A DNA stretch of 64,000 nucleotides from Streptomyces albofaciens JCM 4342 (GTDB lineage Bacteria > Actinomycetota > Actinomycetes > Streptomycetales > Streptomycetaceae). Shown here one piece after another: positions 44,135-51,944 of the stretch. The stretch spans positions 800,501 to 864,500 of the forward strand of contig NZ_PDCM01000001.1 in assembly GCF_008634025.1 (NCBI RefSeq), in the 5' to 3' direction. Under the pieces are notes generated by a model. That model ran no database searches, was not told where the DNA came from, and saw only the letters and a program-made list of their open reading frames with translations. Position numbers and translations under genes: made by a program. The first letter of the stretch is position 1. Each line of letters opens with the position of its first letter.

Positions 44135-44932
44135 TCAGGTGTCGTCCCGTTCGACGGGCTTGACGGGCCGCGTCTCGTCGTCCGGCCGTGCCTCGTGGGA
44201 GCGGGGCGGGGCGTCGGGCCGGGGCGGCGGCCGGCCCGGATCGTCCGAGGCAGGCGGCATCCGTACCGCCCGGGTGGGCTGGTCGTCCGTGGCCCGCTGA
44301 CCGGCCTCCGGTGGCGGGTGGCCCGCACCCGGCCACCGCACGGGCGGCTGGTGGTGGGGCGTCGAGGGCGGCGGCGCACCGTACGCGGGCACGCCCTGCG
44401 GAGGGGTGTCACCCGCCCGGACCGGGCCGGGCTCCCACTCGGGCCCGGGGGCCGGATACGGCTGCTGATCGCCGTACCGGTCGTCGAACCCCGCCTCGCG
44501 GCGCCGGGCGCGCGCACCGCGGCGCCCGCTCATCACCAGCGCCGCCAGCCACAGCACCGCGCCGCCGCCGAGCGCGCTCGCCACGCCGATGCCCAGGCCC
44601 TGGTTCGCGTTCTCGCCGACCGTCAGGCTGCCCGCGGCCTGCCCCTGGCGCACCATCCACAGGATCGTGAAGCCGAGCACCACCGCGCCCGCGACGAAGA
44701 CGAGCGCGCGGGAGCGCAGCAGGATGCCGAACAGGGTCACCACGGCGGCGAAGAGTATCGGCAGCAGGACCGAGCCGAACAGCTCGGCCTTCTCGCCGCC
44801 GATGCCCCGGAACAGGTCCTCGATGCGGATCTCGCGTCCGGGGCGGCCGTCGTACCAGGCACGGAAGGGGCTCCAGACGGCGGCCGCCGCTCCGATGAGG
44901 GCCAGCACGGATCCGAGTACGTTGCGCACCAC
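44135..44932 (-). CDS. Integral membrane protein with a proline-rich cytoplasmic tail
   Basis: The 265-residue protein has four predicted membrane helices (NVLGSVLALIGAAAAVWSPF; LLPILFAAVVTLFGILL; LVFVAGAVVLGFTILW; GVASALGGGAVLWLAALV) within the first 135 residues. A charged, Pro-rich tail follows, with Asp/Arg runs. A loop between helices 1 and 2 holds WYDGRPGREI. No enzymatic motif is seen. It is convergent with afsK, 13 bp apart. The tail could interact with signalling proteins, but that is speculation. Confidence 0.72.
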   Translation of the reverse strand: MVRNVLGSVLALIGAAAAVWSPFRAWYDGRPGREIRIEDLFRGIGGEKAELFGSVLLPILFAAVVTLFGILLRSRALVFVAGAVVLGFTILWMVRQGQAAGSLTVGENANQGLGIGVASALGGGAVLWLAALVMSGRRGARARRREAGFDDRYGDQQPYPAPGPEWEPGPVRAGDTPPQGVPAYGAPPPSTPHHQPPVRWPGAGHPPPEAGQRATDDQPTRAVRMPPASDDPGRPPPRPDAPPRSHEARPDDETRPVKPVERDDT

Positions 44933-45160
44933 AGGCGTCGCCTCTCCGGTCGCTGATTCGTCCCGTTTCCCTCTGTAAACGACGCTACGCCCGACTGCAC
45001 GCGTGCGCCAGGGGTGCGCGTTTTACCAGGTCAGGAAGAGATTTTGGGTAATGCGAGGAGGTTGCTAGTCTGCCGTGCACTCGTCAAGAACACATAAGGA
45101 CGAGGGTGCGCCGCGTGTGCGGCGCGGTACTTGCAACGGGGTCAACGGGGGCACAACATC

Positions 45161-45742
45161 ATGAAGTTCCGTCATGTCCGCATGGTCGCAGCGGCCGGGG
45201 TGGTGGTCGTCGCGCTGACCGGTGCCCGGCACTCGCACGGCGGCGGCTGCGGCAGCAGCCACAGCAGCTCCAGCGGCGGCAGCAGCACGAGCGGCAGCAC
45301 CAGCGGCGGTTACGAGGCCAGTACCGGCAGCAGCGGCAGCACGAGTGGCGGCTACGACGGCGGTACGAGCACCAGCGGCAGCTCCACGAGCGGCAGCACG
45401 TCCAGCGGCAGCACCACCGGCTACACCTCCGGCGGCGGCAGCAGCCGCAGCGCCATGGGCGACATCAAGATCAACGGGTGCCAGTACAACGGCGCCGGGA
45501 GCGTCAAGACCACGGTCAGCGCCACCAACAGCTCGTCCACCACCAAGTACACCTACATGCTCACGGTGAAGTTCACCGCGCCGGGCGGCAAGGACCTCGG
45601 CACCCGCCACCCGAGCATCCCGTACGTGATGCCGGGCCGCACCGACTCGACCGACGTGATCCAGTACGTGCCCCGTGACGCCGCCACCAGCGGCACGTAC
45701 CGCTGCTCGGTCACCGACGTCCAGCGCACCCCGCTCTCCTGA
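45161..45742 (+). CDS. Secreted Ser/Gly-rich protein with a C-terminal beta domain
   Basis: The 193-residue protein has a signal peptide (MKFRHVRMVAAAGVVVVALTGA), then a 75-residue Ser/Gly/Thr-rich repeat region (GSTSGGY, STSGS). The C-terminal domain (DIKINGCQYNGAGSVKTTVSATNSSSTTKYTYMLTVKFTAP...TYRCSVTDVQRTPLS) has two Cys that probably form a disulfide and looks like an immunoglobulin-like beta sandwich. Its stop overlaps the next start (TGATG). The two proteins share this C-terminal design and are likely made together and exported. Confidence 0.75.
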   Translation: MKFRHVRMVAAAGVVVVALTGARHSHGGGCGSSHSSSSGGSSTSGSTSGGYEASTGSSGSTSGGYDGGTSTSGSSTSGSTSSGSTTGYTSGGGSSRSAMGDIKINGCQYNGAGSVKTTVSATNSSSTTKYTYMLTVKFTAPGGKDLGTRHPSIPYVMPGRTDSTDVIQYVPRDAATSGTYRCSVTDVQRTPLS

Positions 45743-46269
45743 TGACGGCCCAGGGACGACGCATCGGCCGGGCCGCCGTCGCGGCCGGGATGGTGGCCGC
45801 CACCGGGCTCGGGGTGGCCGGCTGCGGCGCGCTGCTGCCCGGCGGCCACCGCAGGCTGCCCCCGCCGCCGATGCCCAGCGGCTACAGCTACTCCCCGACG
45901 CCGTACGGCTCCTCCACGCCGTCGTACTCGTACTCCCCGTCGCCCACGCCGGAGGAGACCTACGACCCGGACGGCCGCTCGGACGCGCGCGGCAACAACT
46001 GCCGCTACGACACGTCGGCCCGCCGCCTCGAATACTCGGTCTCGGTGACCAACCCGTCGCTGACCAAGACCTTCAAGTACGAGATGGCGGTCAACTGGAT
46101 GAGGGACCGGCCCGCCGACGGCACGGCACTCGGGCTGCACCAGCGCAGCATCATCGTCCGCCCGGGGCAGACCGAGACGTACACGGCCACCTACTACTAC
46201 ACCAACACCTCGACACGGCAGATGTGGTACACCTGCGAGATCCGCAGGGCGCGCAAGTCGGAGCTGTAG
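45742..46269 (+). CDS. Lipoprotein with the same C-terminal domain as its upstream neighbour
   Basis: The 175-residue protein has a lipobox GVAGC (Cys28), a Pro/Tyr/Ser-rich linker (YSYSPTPYGSSTPSYSYS), and a C-terminal domain (NNCRYDTSARRLEYSVSVTNPSLTKTFKYEMAVNW...YYYTNTSTRQMWYTCEIRRARKSEL) parallel to that of the preceding gene: one Cys at each end and a central NP/NSS turn. It is translationally coupled to that gene. The pair may bind each other or a common ligand at the cell surface. Confidence 0.75.
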   Translation: MTAQGRRIGRAAVAAGMVAATGLGVAGCGALLPGGHRRLPPPPMPSGYSYSPTPYGSSTPSYSYSPSPTPEETYDPDGRSDARGNNCRYDTSARRLEYSVSVTNPSLTKTFKYEMAVNWMRDRPADGTALGLHQRSIIVRPGQTETYTATYYYTNTSTRQMWYTCEIRRARKSEL

Positions 46270-46303
46270 AGGCCGCGGCGGCGCCGGGCGGCGGCCGTCC
46301 GGG

Positions 46304-47080
46304 TCAGCGGACCTTGAAGTCCCGGGAGCGGGACGTGAAGAGGCCGGCCTGCCGCTCCGGTGGCAGGCTGCCCAGCGCGATCAGCTGCGGGGCGTGCGCC
46401 AGCGCCTGCGCCCGCGCGGCCTCCCGCGACGCCCACAGGGCCCGCACGGTGCCCTGCACCGCCCCGGTCGGCTGCGCGGCGAGCACCGCGGCGGCGCGCC
46501 GGGCCGCGGCCACCGCGCCGCCCGGCGGCGTCAGCTCCGAGACCAGGCCCGTCTCGTAGGCGCGGCGGGCGCCGAGCCGTTCCGCCGTGCCCATCAGGGC
46601 CAGCCGCGCGGCCTCGCCGTACGGCATGCGCTGCGCCATGAACACCGACTCGTACGCGCTGACCATCCCGTACGACGTGTGCGGGTCGAAGAACGTCGCC
46701 TCCTCGGAGGCGACCAGGAATTCGCACTCGCCCAGCAGGTAGAACGCTCCGCCGCAGGCCATCCCCTCGACGGCCGCGACGACCGGCTTCCACAGGTCGT
46801 TCGCCTTCGGCCCGACGGTGAGCAGCGGATCGTCCAGCGAGTACGGGGAGGACGGCTGCGGGACCTGCGCGGAGCGGTCGATCCCCGTGGAGAAGGCTCT
46901 GCCCCCGGCGCCGGTCAGCACGATGGCGCGCACGTCGTCGTCGCAGCGGAACCCGCGCCATACGGACGCGAGCCGTTCGGCCGCCTCCAGATCGAGGGCG
47001 TTGAGGCGCCCGGGCCGGTCGATCGTGACCAGCGCGACGCCGTCCGCCCCCGTCTCCACGCGTACGGAAGGCGGCGTCAC
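46304..47080 (-). CDS. Enoyl-CoA hydratase/isomerase family protein
   Basis: The 258-residue crotonase has AFSTGIDRSAQ (oxyanion loop 1, normally CAGxDL) and VEGMACGGAFYLLGECEFLVAS (loop 2), then FFDPHTSYGMVSAYESVF. The departures around the catalytic Glu positions suggest a specialised hydratase, isomerase or hydrolase. The GTG at 47080 overlaps the DUF35 stop by four bases, so the thiolase, DUF35 and crotonase genes form one operon behind operator 48889-48903. Confidence 0.82.
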   Translation of the reverse strand: MTPPSVRVETGADGVALVTIDRPGRLNALDLEAAERLASVWRGFRCDDDVRAIVLTGAGGRAFSTGIDRSAQVPQPSSPYSLDDPLLTVGPKANDLWKPVVAAVEGMACGGAFYLLGECEFLVASEEATFFDPHTSYGMVSAYESVFMAQRMPYGEAARLALMGTAERLGARRAYETGLVSELTPPGGAVAAARRAAAVLAAQPTGAVQGTVRALWASREAARAQALAHAPQLIALGSLPPERQAGLFTSRSRDFKVR

Positions 47081-47643
47081 GGCCGCTCCAGCAGCCAGCG
47101 CGGCACGGTCACGCCCGGCGCCTGCTCGTGGAAGGCGGCCTTCACCGCGGCGCCGATGCGGATGCGCGCCGGATCGACCGAGTCCAGGGGCGCGTCCGGG
47201 GCCGCGACCAGGTTGCCGACCAGCCGGATGCGCGGGGCGTCGGCCAGCTCCACCACGATGACGTTGTACGGCGCCTGCGCGGCGTAGGCGGGCAGCAGCG
47301 GCGGGTGCGGCAGGACGTAGGACCAGATGCGGCCGCGCCCGGACATCCGCTGCCAGCGGTCGTCGAAGGACCGGCAGTGCGGGCAGCAGGGGCGGGGCGG
47401 GAAGCGGAGTTCGCCGCAGGCGGCGCAGGCCTGGACGCGGAGTTCGCCGCGGGCGGCGTACTGCCAGAAGGGGGCGCCGTCGTCGTCGGGGACGGGGAGG
47501 AGCAGGGCGGTGCCGTCGGGCGGCTGCGGGCCGGGGGACGGGGGTGGTTCGGGTGACTGGGACGGTTCGGGGGACTGGGACGGTTCGGGGGACGGGCGCG
47601 GTTCGGGGGCGTTGTCAGTGGTCCCCCTCATGCTGGTGGACAT
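47077..47643 (-). CDS. DUF35 zinc-ribbon/OB-fold protein, partner of the adjacent thiolase
   Basis: The 188-residue protein starts with a 45-residue Pro/Ser repeat (PEPSQS type). The zinc ribbon has four Cys (CAACGELRFPPRPCCPHC, about 72-89), followed by an OB fold with the acyl-CoA-binding style YNVIVVELADAPRIRLVGNLV. It is encoded six bases after the thiolase stop with GAGGAG upstream, matching the Ltp2-ChsH2 arrangement in which the DUF35 protein stabilises a steroid aldolase. Confidence 0.82.
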   Translation of the reverse strand: MSTSMRGTTDNAPEPRPSPEPSQSPEPSQSPEPPPSPGPQPPDGTALLLPVPDDDGAPFWQYAARGELRVQACAACGELRFPPRPCCPHCRSFDDRWQRMSGRGRIWSYVLPHPPLLPAYAAQAPYNVIVVELADAPRIRLVGNLVAAPDAPLDSVDPARIRIGAAVKAAFHEQAPGVTVPRWLLERP

Positions 47644-47649
47644 GGAAAC

Positions 47650-48801
47650 TCAACTCCTCAGCAGCAGAGCCGATGTGGGAACCCCTTCCCCGGCCGTGAC
47701 CAGGCAGGTGGTGGCGCCCGGGACCTGTGCGGTGCCGGTGCCGCGCAGTTGCCGCACGCCTTCGGTGATGAGGTTGAAGCCGTGGACGTATGCCTCGCTC
47801 AGCCCGCCGCCCGAGGTGTTCAGCGGCAGCCGGCCGCCGATCTCCAGGGCGCCGCCCTCGGTGAAGGCCGCGCCCTCGCCGCGCCCGCAGAAGCCGTAGC
47901 CCTCCAGGGAGAGCGGGATCAGCGGGGTGAACGCGTCGTAGATCTGCGCGACATCGACGTCCTCGGGGCCGAAGTCGGCCTGCTTCCACAGCTGCCGGGC
48001 CGCGGTCCAGGCCGGTCCGGTGAGCGGGTCGTCGGTCCAGTAGTTGACCATGCCGTGGTGCTGGGCGGGCAGGCCCTGCGCGGCGGAGTGCACATACACC
48101 GGGCGCTGCCGCAGATCACGGGCGCGTTCGGCGGCGACGACCACGCACGCGAGCGCCCCGTCGGTCTCCAGGCAGTTGTCGAAGAGGCACAGCGGCTCGC
48201 TGATCCAGCGGGCGGTCATGTACATCTCGCGGGTCAGCGGGCGCTCGTACATGATCGCGGCGGGGTTCTGGTTGGCGCGGTTGCGGCAGGCGAGGGCGAC
48301 GTTGAAGAAGTGGTCGCGGGTGGCGCCGTATTCGTGCATGTAGCGCCGGGCGAGGATGCCGATCTCGTCGGCGGGACGCAGCAGGCCGAAGGGGCGGGTC
48401 CATTGGGCGGGAGTGGGCAGTTGGACAGTGGTGTTCCGCCACGGGCGGGGCCCGGAGCCGCGCTTGCGCGAGCGCCAGGCGACACCGACGCTCGCCTGCC
48501 CGGTGGCGATGGCCGCCGCCAGGTGGGCCACGGTCGCGCACGAACCGCCGCCGCCGTAACCGGCCTTGGCGAAGAAGGTGACGTCACCGGCGCCGATGGC
48601 CTTGGCGACCTCGACCTCGTCGGTCTCCTCCATGGTGTAGGAGGCGAAGGCGTCCACCTCGGACGGGGCGATCCCGGCGTCGTCCAGGGCGGCGACGATC
48701 GCCCGGCAGGCCAGCGTGCGCTCCGACTCGGGCAGCCGCTTGGCGAACGCCGTCCGGCCGATCCCGGCTATCACCGCCGCGTCCTTCAGGGTCGCCCCCA
48801 T
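47650..48801 (-). CDS. Thiolase-fold protein (Ltp type), first gene of the aldolase operon
   Basis: The 383-residue protein has AAVIAGIGRTAFAKRLPESERTLA, YGATRDHFFNVALACRNRANQNPAA, VAQIYDAFTPLIPLSLEGYGFC and the SGGGLSEAYVHGFNLI loop. The thiolase Cys motif is altered (GYGGGGSCATVAH), so retro-aldol chemistry or acyl binding is likely. ATG at 48801 is chosen because GGAGG lies five bases upstream; a GTG at 48807 overlaps that ribosome site. It is divergent from a CoA ligase across an operator. Confidence 0.82.
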   Translation of the reverse strand: MGATLKDAAVIAGIGRTAFAKRLPESERTLACRAIVAALDDAGIAPSEVDAFASYTMEETDEVEVAKAIGAGDVTFFAKAGYGGGGSCATVAHLAAAIATGQASVGVAWRSRKRGSGPRPWRNTTVQLPTPAQWTRPFGLLRPADEIGILARRYMHEYGATRDHFFNVALACRNRANQNPAAIMYERPLTREMYMTARWISEPLCLFDNCLETDGALACVVVAAERARDLRQRPVYVHSAAQGLPAQHHGMVNYWTDDPLTGPAWTAARQLWKQADFGPEDVDVAQIYDAFTPLIPLSLEGYGFCGRGEGAAFTEGGALEIGGRLPLNTSGGGLSEAYVHGFNLITEGVRQLRGTGTAQVPGATTCLVTAGEGVPTSALLLRS

Positions 48802-48888
48802 CGTCACCTCCGTGGTCGGCCGTCCGTACGGGTCCCCGTACGGACGGCGCGGACATCCGTGCTGACAGCCGAGGAGGCTACCGCTAAC

Positions 48889-48903
48889 CTGACGGGTAGT
48901 CAG
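48889..48903. promoter_or_regulatory. Regulon operator site 10 (CTGACGGGTAGTCAG)
   Basis: This matches at 12 of 14 positions. It lies in the divergent spacer between the thiolase-DUF35-crotonase operon and the AMP-forming CoA ligase. Confidence 0.77.
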
Positions 48904-48942
48904 CTCCCTGGTCCAGCCAGCGCTTCCGCGGGAGGTTGTGCG

Positions 48943-50730
48943 ATGCGGTGTGCCGATCCGTCAGAGCACGACCCGCGCGCCGGTGTCCGCTCGACCGACG
49001 TCACCGGCCCACGCGTCGATGACTGCGCGGCCGACGTCCCCGGCCCGCATACCGGTGTCCGCTCGACCGACGCCCCCGACCCGCGCACCGGCGCCCGAGA
49101 GCCCGACGCCGCCGACCCCCGCGCCGATCTGGAGTACGGCACCGTCCCGCGCCTGGTGCGCGCCGCCGCCGAGCGGTACGGACCGGCCGAGGCGGTCGCC
49201 GAGGGGCGCACCCGCCTGACGTACACGCAGCTGGGGGAGCGGGTCGAGCGGGCCGCGGCGGCGTGCCTCGCCGCCGGTGTCGAGCCCGGCGACCGGGTGG
49301 CCGTCTGGGCGCCCAACACCGCCGACTGGATCACCGCCGCGCTCGGCGCCGTCACCGCGGGCGCCGTCCTGGTCCCGGTCAACACCCGCTTCAAGGGCGC
49401 CGAAGCGGCCTACGTCCTGCGCCGCACCCGCGCCCGGCTGCTGTTCGTCACCGGCACGTTCCTCGGCACGTCGTACGTCGCCTCGCTGCGCCGCGCGGCC
49501 CGCGAGGGCACCGGCGACGGCCCGCTCCCCGGCCTGCCGCACCTCGAACGGGCCGTCGTCCTCTCCGGCGACGCCCCCGCCGGCTTCCTCGCATGGCAGG
49601 ACTTCCTCGCGGCGGGCGAGCCGGTGCCCACGGACGCCGTACGGTCCCGGGCCGACGCGATACGCCCCGACGACCCCTCGGACATCATCTTCACCTCGGG
49701 CACCACGGGCCGCCCCAAAGGCGCGGTGATCACGCACGCCCAGACCCTGCGCGCCTACGGGGTCTGGAGCGCCCTCGCCGGACTGGCGCCCGGCGACCGC
49801 TATCTGATCGTCAACCCGTTCTTCCACACCTTCGGCTACAAGGCCGGAATCCTCGCCTGCCTGCTGCGCGGGGCGACGATGATCCCGCAGCCGGTGTTCG
49901 GCGCCGCCACGGCGCTGGCCAACATCGCCGCCGAACGCGTCACCGTCCTCCCCGGCCCGCCCGCCCTCCACCAGCAGCTCCTGGACGACCCCGGGCGCGG
50001 GCGGTACGACCTCGGCTCGCTGCGCCTGGTCGTCACCGGCGCGGCCGTCGTCCCGCTCACCCTGGTCGAACGGCTCCGCGCCGAGCTGGGCGTGACCACC
50101 GTGCTGACCGCCTACGGCCTCTCGGAAAGCTCCGGTATCGCCACGATGTGCCGCCGCAGCGACCCGCCCGAGGTCGTCGCGGCCACCTCCGGACGCGCCG
50201 TACCGGACACGGAGATACGGGTCGTGGACAGCGACGGGCGGGCCGTGCCGCCCGGCACGGCGGGGGAGGTGCTGGTCCGCGGCTACCACGTGATGACCGG
50301 CTATTTCGAGGACCCGCGGGCCACCGCCGAGGTGCTCACGCAGGACGGCTGGCTGCGCACGGGCGACATCGGCGTCCTGGACGCGGACGGCAACCTGCGC
50401 ATCACCGACCGCCTCAAGGACATGTTCATCGTCGGCGGCTTCAACGCCTATCCCGCCGAGATCGAGCAGCTGCTCGCCCGCCACCCGGACGTGGCGGAGG
50501 TCGCCGTCGTCGGCGTCCCCGACGCGCGGCTGGGCGAGGTCGGCAAGGCGTACGCGGTGCGCCGCCCGCGGTCCGCGCTGACGGCGGACGAGCTGATCGC
50601 GTGGGCCCGGCGGGAGATGGCCAACTACAAGGTGCCGAGAGAGGTCGCGTTCGTCCCGGCACTGCCGCGCAACGCGAGCGGGAAGGTCGTGAAGGGGGAG
50701 TTGCGGGGCGGCGCCCCGGCCGTGTCATGA
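48943..50730 (+). CDS. AMP-forming acyl-CoA synthetase (FadD3-like)
   Basis: The 595-residue adenylate-forming enzyme has a 60-residue Asp/Pro/Arg repeat head (GVRSTDVTGP type), then the family motifs: IIFTSGTTGRPKGAV, AYGLSES, GWLRTGDIG, ITDRLKDMFIVGGFN and the catalytic Lys in PRNASGKVVK near the C terminus. It activates a carboxylate to acyl-AMP and then acyl-CoA. The general pattern resembles FadD3/FadD17-type ligases of steroid catabolism; the substrate is not deducible. GGGAGG lies eight bases before the ATG. It is divergent from the thiolase operon. Confidence 0.87.
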   Translation: MRCADPSEHDPRAGVRSTDVTGPRVDDCAADVPGPHTGVRSTDAPDPRTGAREPDAADPRADLEYGTVPRLVRAAAERYGPAEAVAEGRTRLTYTQLGERVERAAAACLAAGVEPGDRVAVWAPNTADWITAALGAVTAGAVLVPVNTRFKGAEAAYVLRRTRARLLFVTGTFLGTSYVASLRRAAREGTGDGPLPGLPHLERAVVLSGDAPAGFLAWQDFLAAGEPVPTDAVRSRADAIRPDDPSDIIFTSGTTGRPKGAVITHAQTLRAYGVWSALAGLAPGDRYLIVNPFFHTFGYKAGILACLLRGATMIPQPVFGAATALANIAAERVTVLPGPPALHQQLLDDPGRGRYDLGSLRLVVTGAAVVPLTLVERLRAELGVTTVLTAYGLSESSGIATMCRRSDPPEVVAATSGRAVPDTEIRVVDSDGRAVPPGTAGEVLVRGYHVMTGYFEDPRATAEVLTQDGWLRTGDIGVLDADGNLRITDRLKDMFIVGGFNAYPAEIEQLLARHPDVAEVAVVGVPDARLGEVGKAYAVRRPRSALTADELIAWARREMANYKVPREVAFVPALPRNASGKVVKGELRGGAPAVS

Positions 50731-50775
50731 CGGGGAAACCCCAGCTCAGGGCGGTTGGCGGCGGATTACCGACGT

Positions 50776-50797
50776 GTTAGCCGCCCGTTAGCGGCGC
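50776..50797 (+). promoter_or_regulatory. 11-bp direct repeat (GTTAGCcgccc-GTTAGCggcgc) upstream of a lipoprotein gene
   Basis: GTTAGC repeats with an 11-bp period 79 bp before the lipoprotein start. It is the same element as 35083-35104, which also precedes a lipoprotein gene. Confidence 0.5.
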
Positions 50798-50854
50798 CCG
50801 GCACCTTGGTGTACGCACCAACGAACACCGTCGCACCGCCCTTGGGGGATCCGC

Positions 50855-51565
50855 ATGCCCAGCATCACCACCGCCGCCTTCCGCCGCGGCCGCCGTATCG
50901 CCGCCGCCTCGGTCGTCGCCGTCGCGGCGTTCTCGCTCACCGCGTGCAACGCCCCGGGCGGCGACGACCCGAAGCCGGCCAAGAGCCCCGCGAGCGAAGC
51001 CCCCGGGAACGCCTCGTCCGGCGGCGCGGGGGCCGCCGGAGGCGACACCGGGTCCACGGGCGCGGGTTCCTCGGGTGCGGGTTCTTCGGGTTCGCGGGGC
51101 TCGGGCACTTCGGGTTCGGGTTCCTCGGGTTCGCAGGGCTCGGCCGCGTCCACCGGGGGCAGCGGCTCCGGGCACCACGGTTCCGGCACGTCGGGTGGCT
51201 CGGGCTCCGCCGGTTCCACCGGTTCCACCGGCTCCGGCGGCGGTACGGGCACGGGCACCGGCCACCAGGGCGGCACCACCACCCTGAACGGCACGCTCAA
51301 GTACCTGGCCCCGGGCAAGTACACCGTGGCCCCCGAGTCCGGCATGGAGCAGGCGTTCTTCGTCGCCACCGACACCAGGATCCTCGGCGCGACCACCATC
51401 TGCGGCGGGCCCGACGGCCGGGTCACCATCGACAAGGGCAGCTACGGCACCACCACCTGCACCACGGACGACCTCGAAAAGGCCGCCAAGAAGAACACGG
51501 TCAAGGTCCGCGTCACGGTGCGGAAGGGCGTCGCGGCCAAGGTCGTCGAGCACTACCACCCGTAA
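50855..51565 (+). CDS. Secreted lipoprotein with a Gly/Ser-rich spacer
   Basis: The 236-residue protein has a signal peptide with lipobox SLTAC (Cys31), about 105 residues of Gly/Ser/Thr repeats (GSSGSGSSGS, TGSTGSGG), and a C-terminal domain (TLNGTLKYLAPGKYTVAPESGMEQAFFVATDTRILGATTICGGPDGRVTIDKGSYGTTTCTTDDLEKAAKK...VVEHYHP) with two Cys. The spacer would hold the domain away from the membrane. The function is unknown. It follows the CoA ligase by 124 bp but has its own promoter element. Confidence 0.75.
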   Translation: MPSITTAAFRRGRRIAAASVVAVAAFSLTACNAPGGDDPKPAKSPASEAPGNASSGGAGAAGGDTGSTGAGSSGAGSSGSRGSGTSGSGSSGSQGSAASTGGSGSGHHGSGTSGGSGSAGSTGSTGSGGGTGTGTGHQGGTTTLNGTLKYLAPGKYTVAPESGMEQAFFVATDTRILGATTICGGPDGRVTIDKGSYGTTTCTTDDLEKAAKKNTVKVRVTVRKGVAAKVVEHYHP

Positions 51566-51692
51566 GCGCGGGCACTCGGCCCACGGAGGCGGCGGGCGTC
51601 CCGGGCCCACCTGAATGGCCCCGTCCGCCTCGTGCCCGCCCGGCCCCGCGTGATTGCCTGGCAAGCACCCTGTAGTGGGAGGTGTGGGTGGC

Positions 51693-51929
51693 ATGACCAG
51701 TCCGTACCCCGACGGGCCCGAGCCCGGCGGCCCCGTGCCCGAGCCGCCGGACCCGCCCGGCCCGGACCCCCGCCCGGGACCCGAACCGGGACCGCCCTAC
51801 CCGCCCGGACCCGACCCCGGCCCGCCGCCTCCCGGCCCCAGCGACCCGATGGCCCCGGACCCGATTCCCCGGCCGTCCGACCCGGACGCGGCCCCCGAGC
51901 CCTGCCCGCAGCCGGGCCCGCTCGCCTGA
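51693..51929 (+). CDS. Short proline-rich protein
   Basis: A 78-residue protein, MTSPYPDGPEPGGPVPEPPD and onward, almost wholly composed of Pro, Asp, Gly and Glu. GGGAGG lies about nine bases upstream of the ATG, which supports translation. No signal peptide or domain is visible. It is convergent with the CoA ligase gene at 51945. It could be a real disordered protein or a fortuitous frame. Confidence 0.42.
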   Translation: MTSPYPDGPEPGGPVPEPPDPPGPDPRPGPEPGPPYPPGPDPGPPPPGPSDPMAPDPIPRPSDPDAAPEPCPQPGPLA

Positions 51930-51944
51930 CCACCGGGCCCCGGC

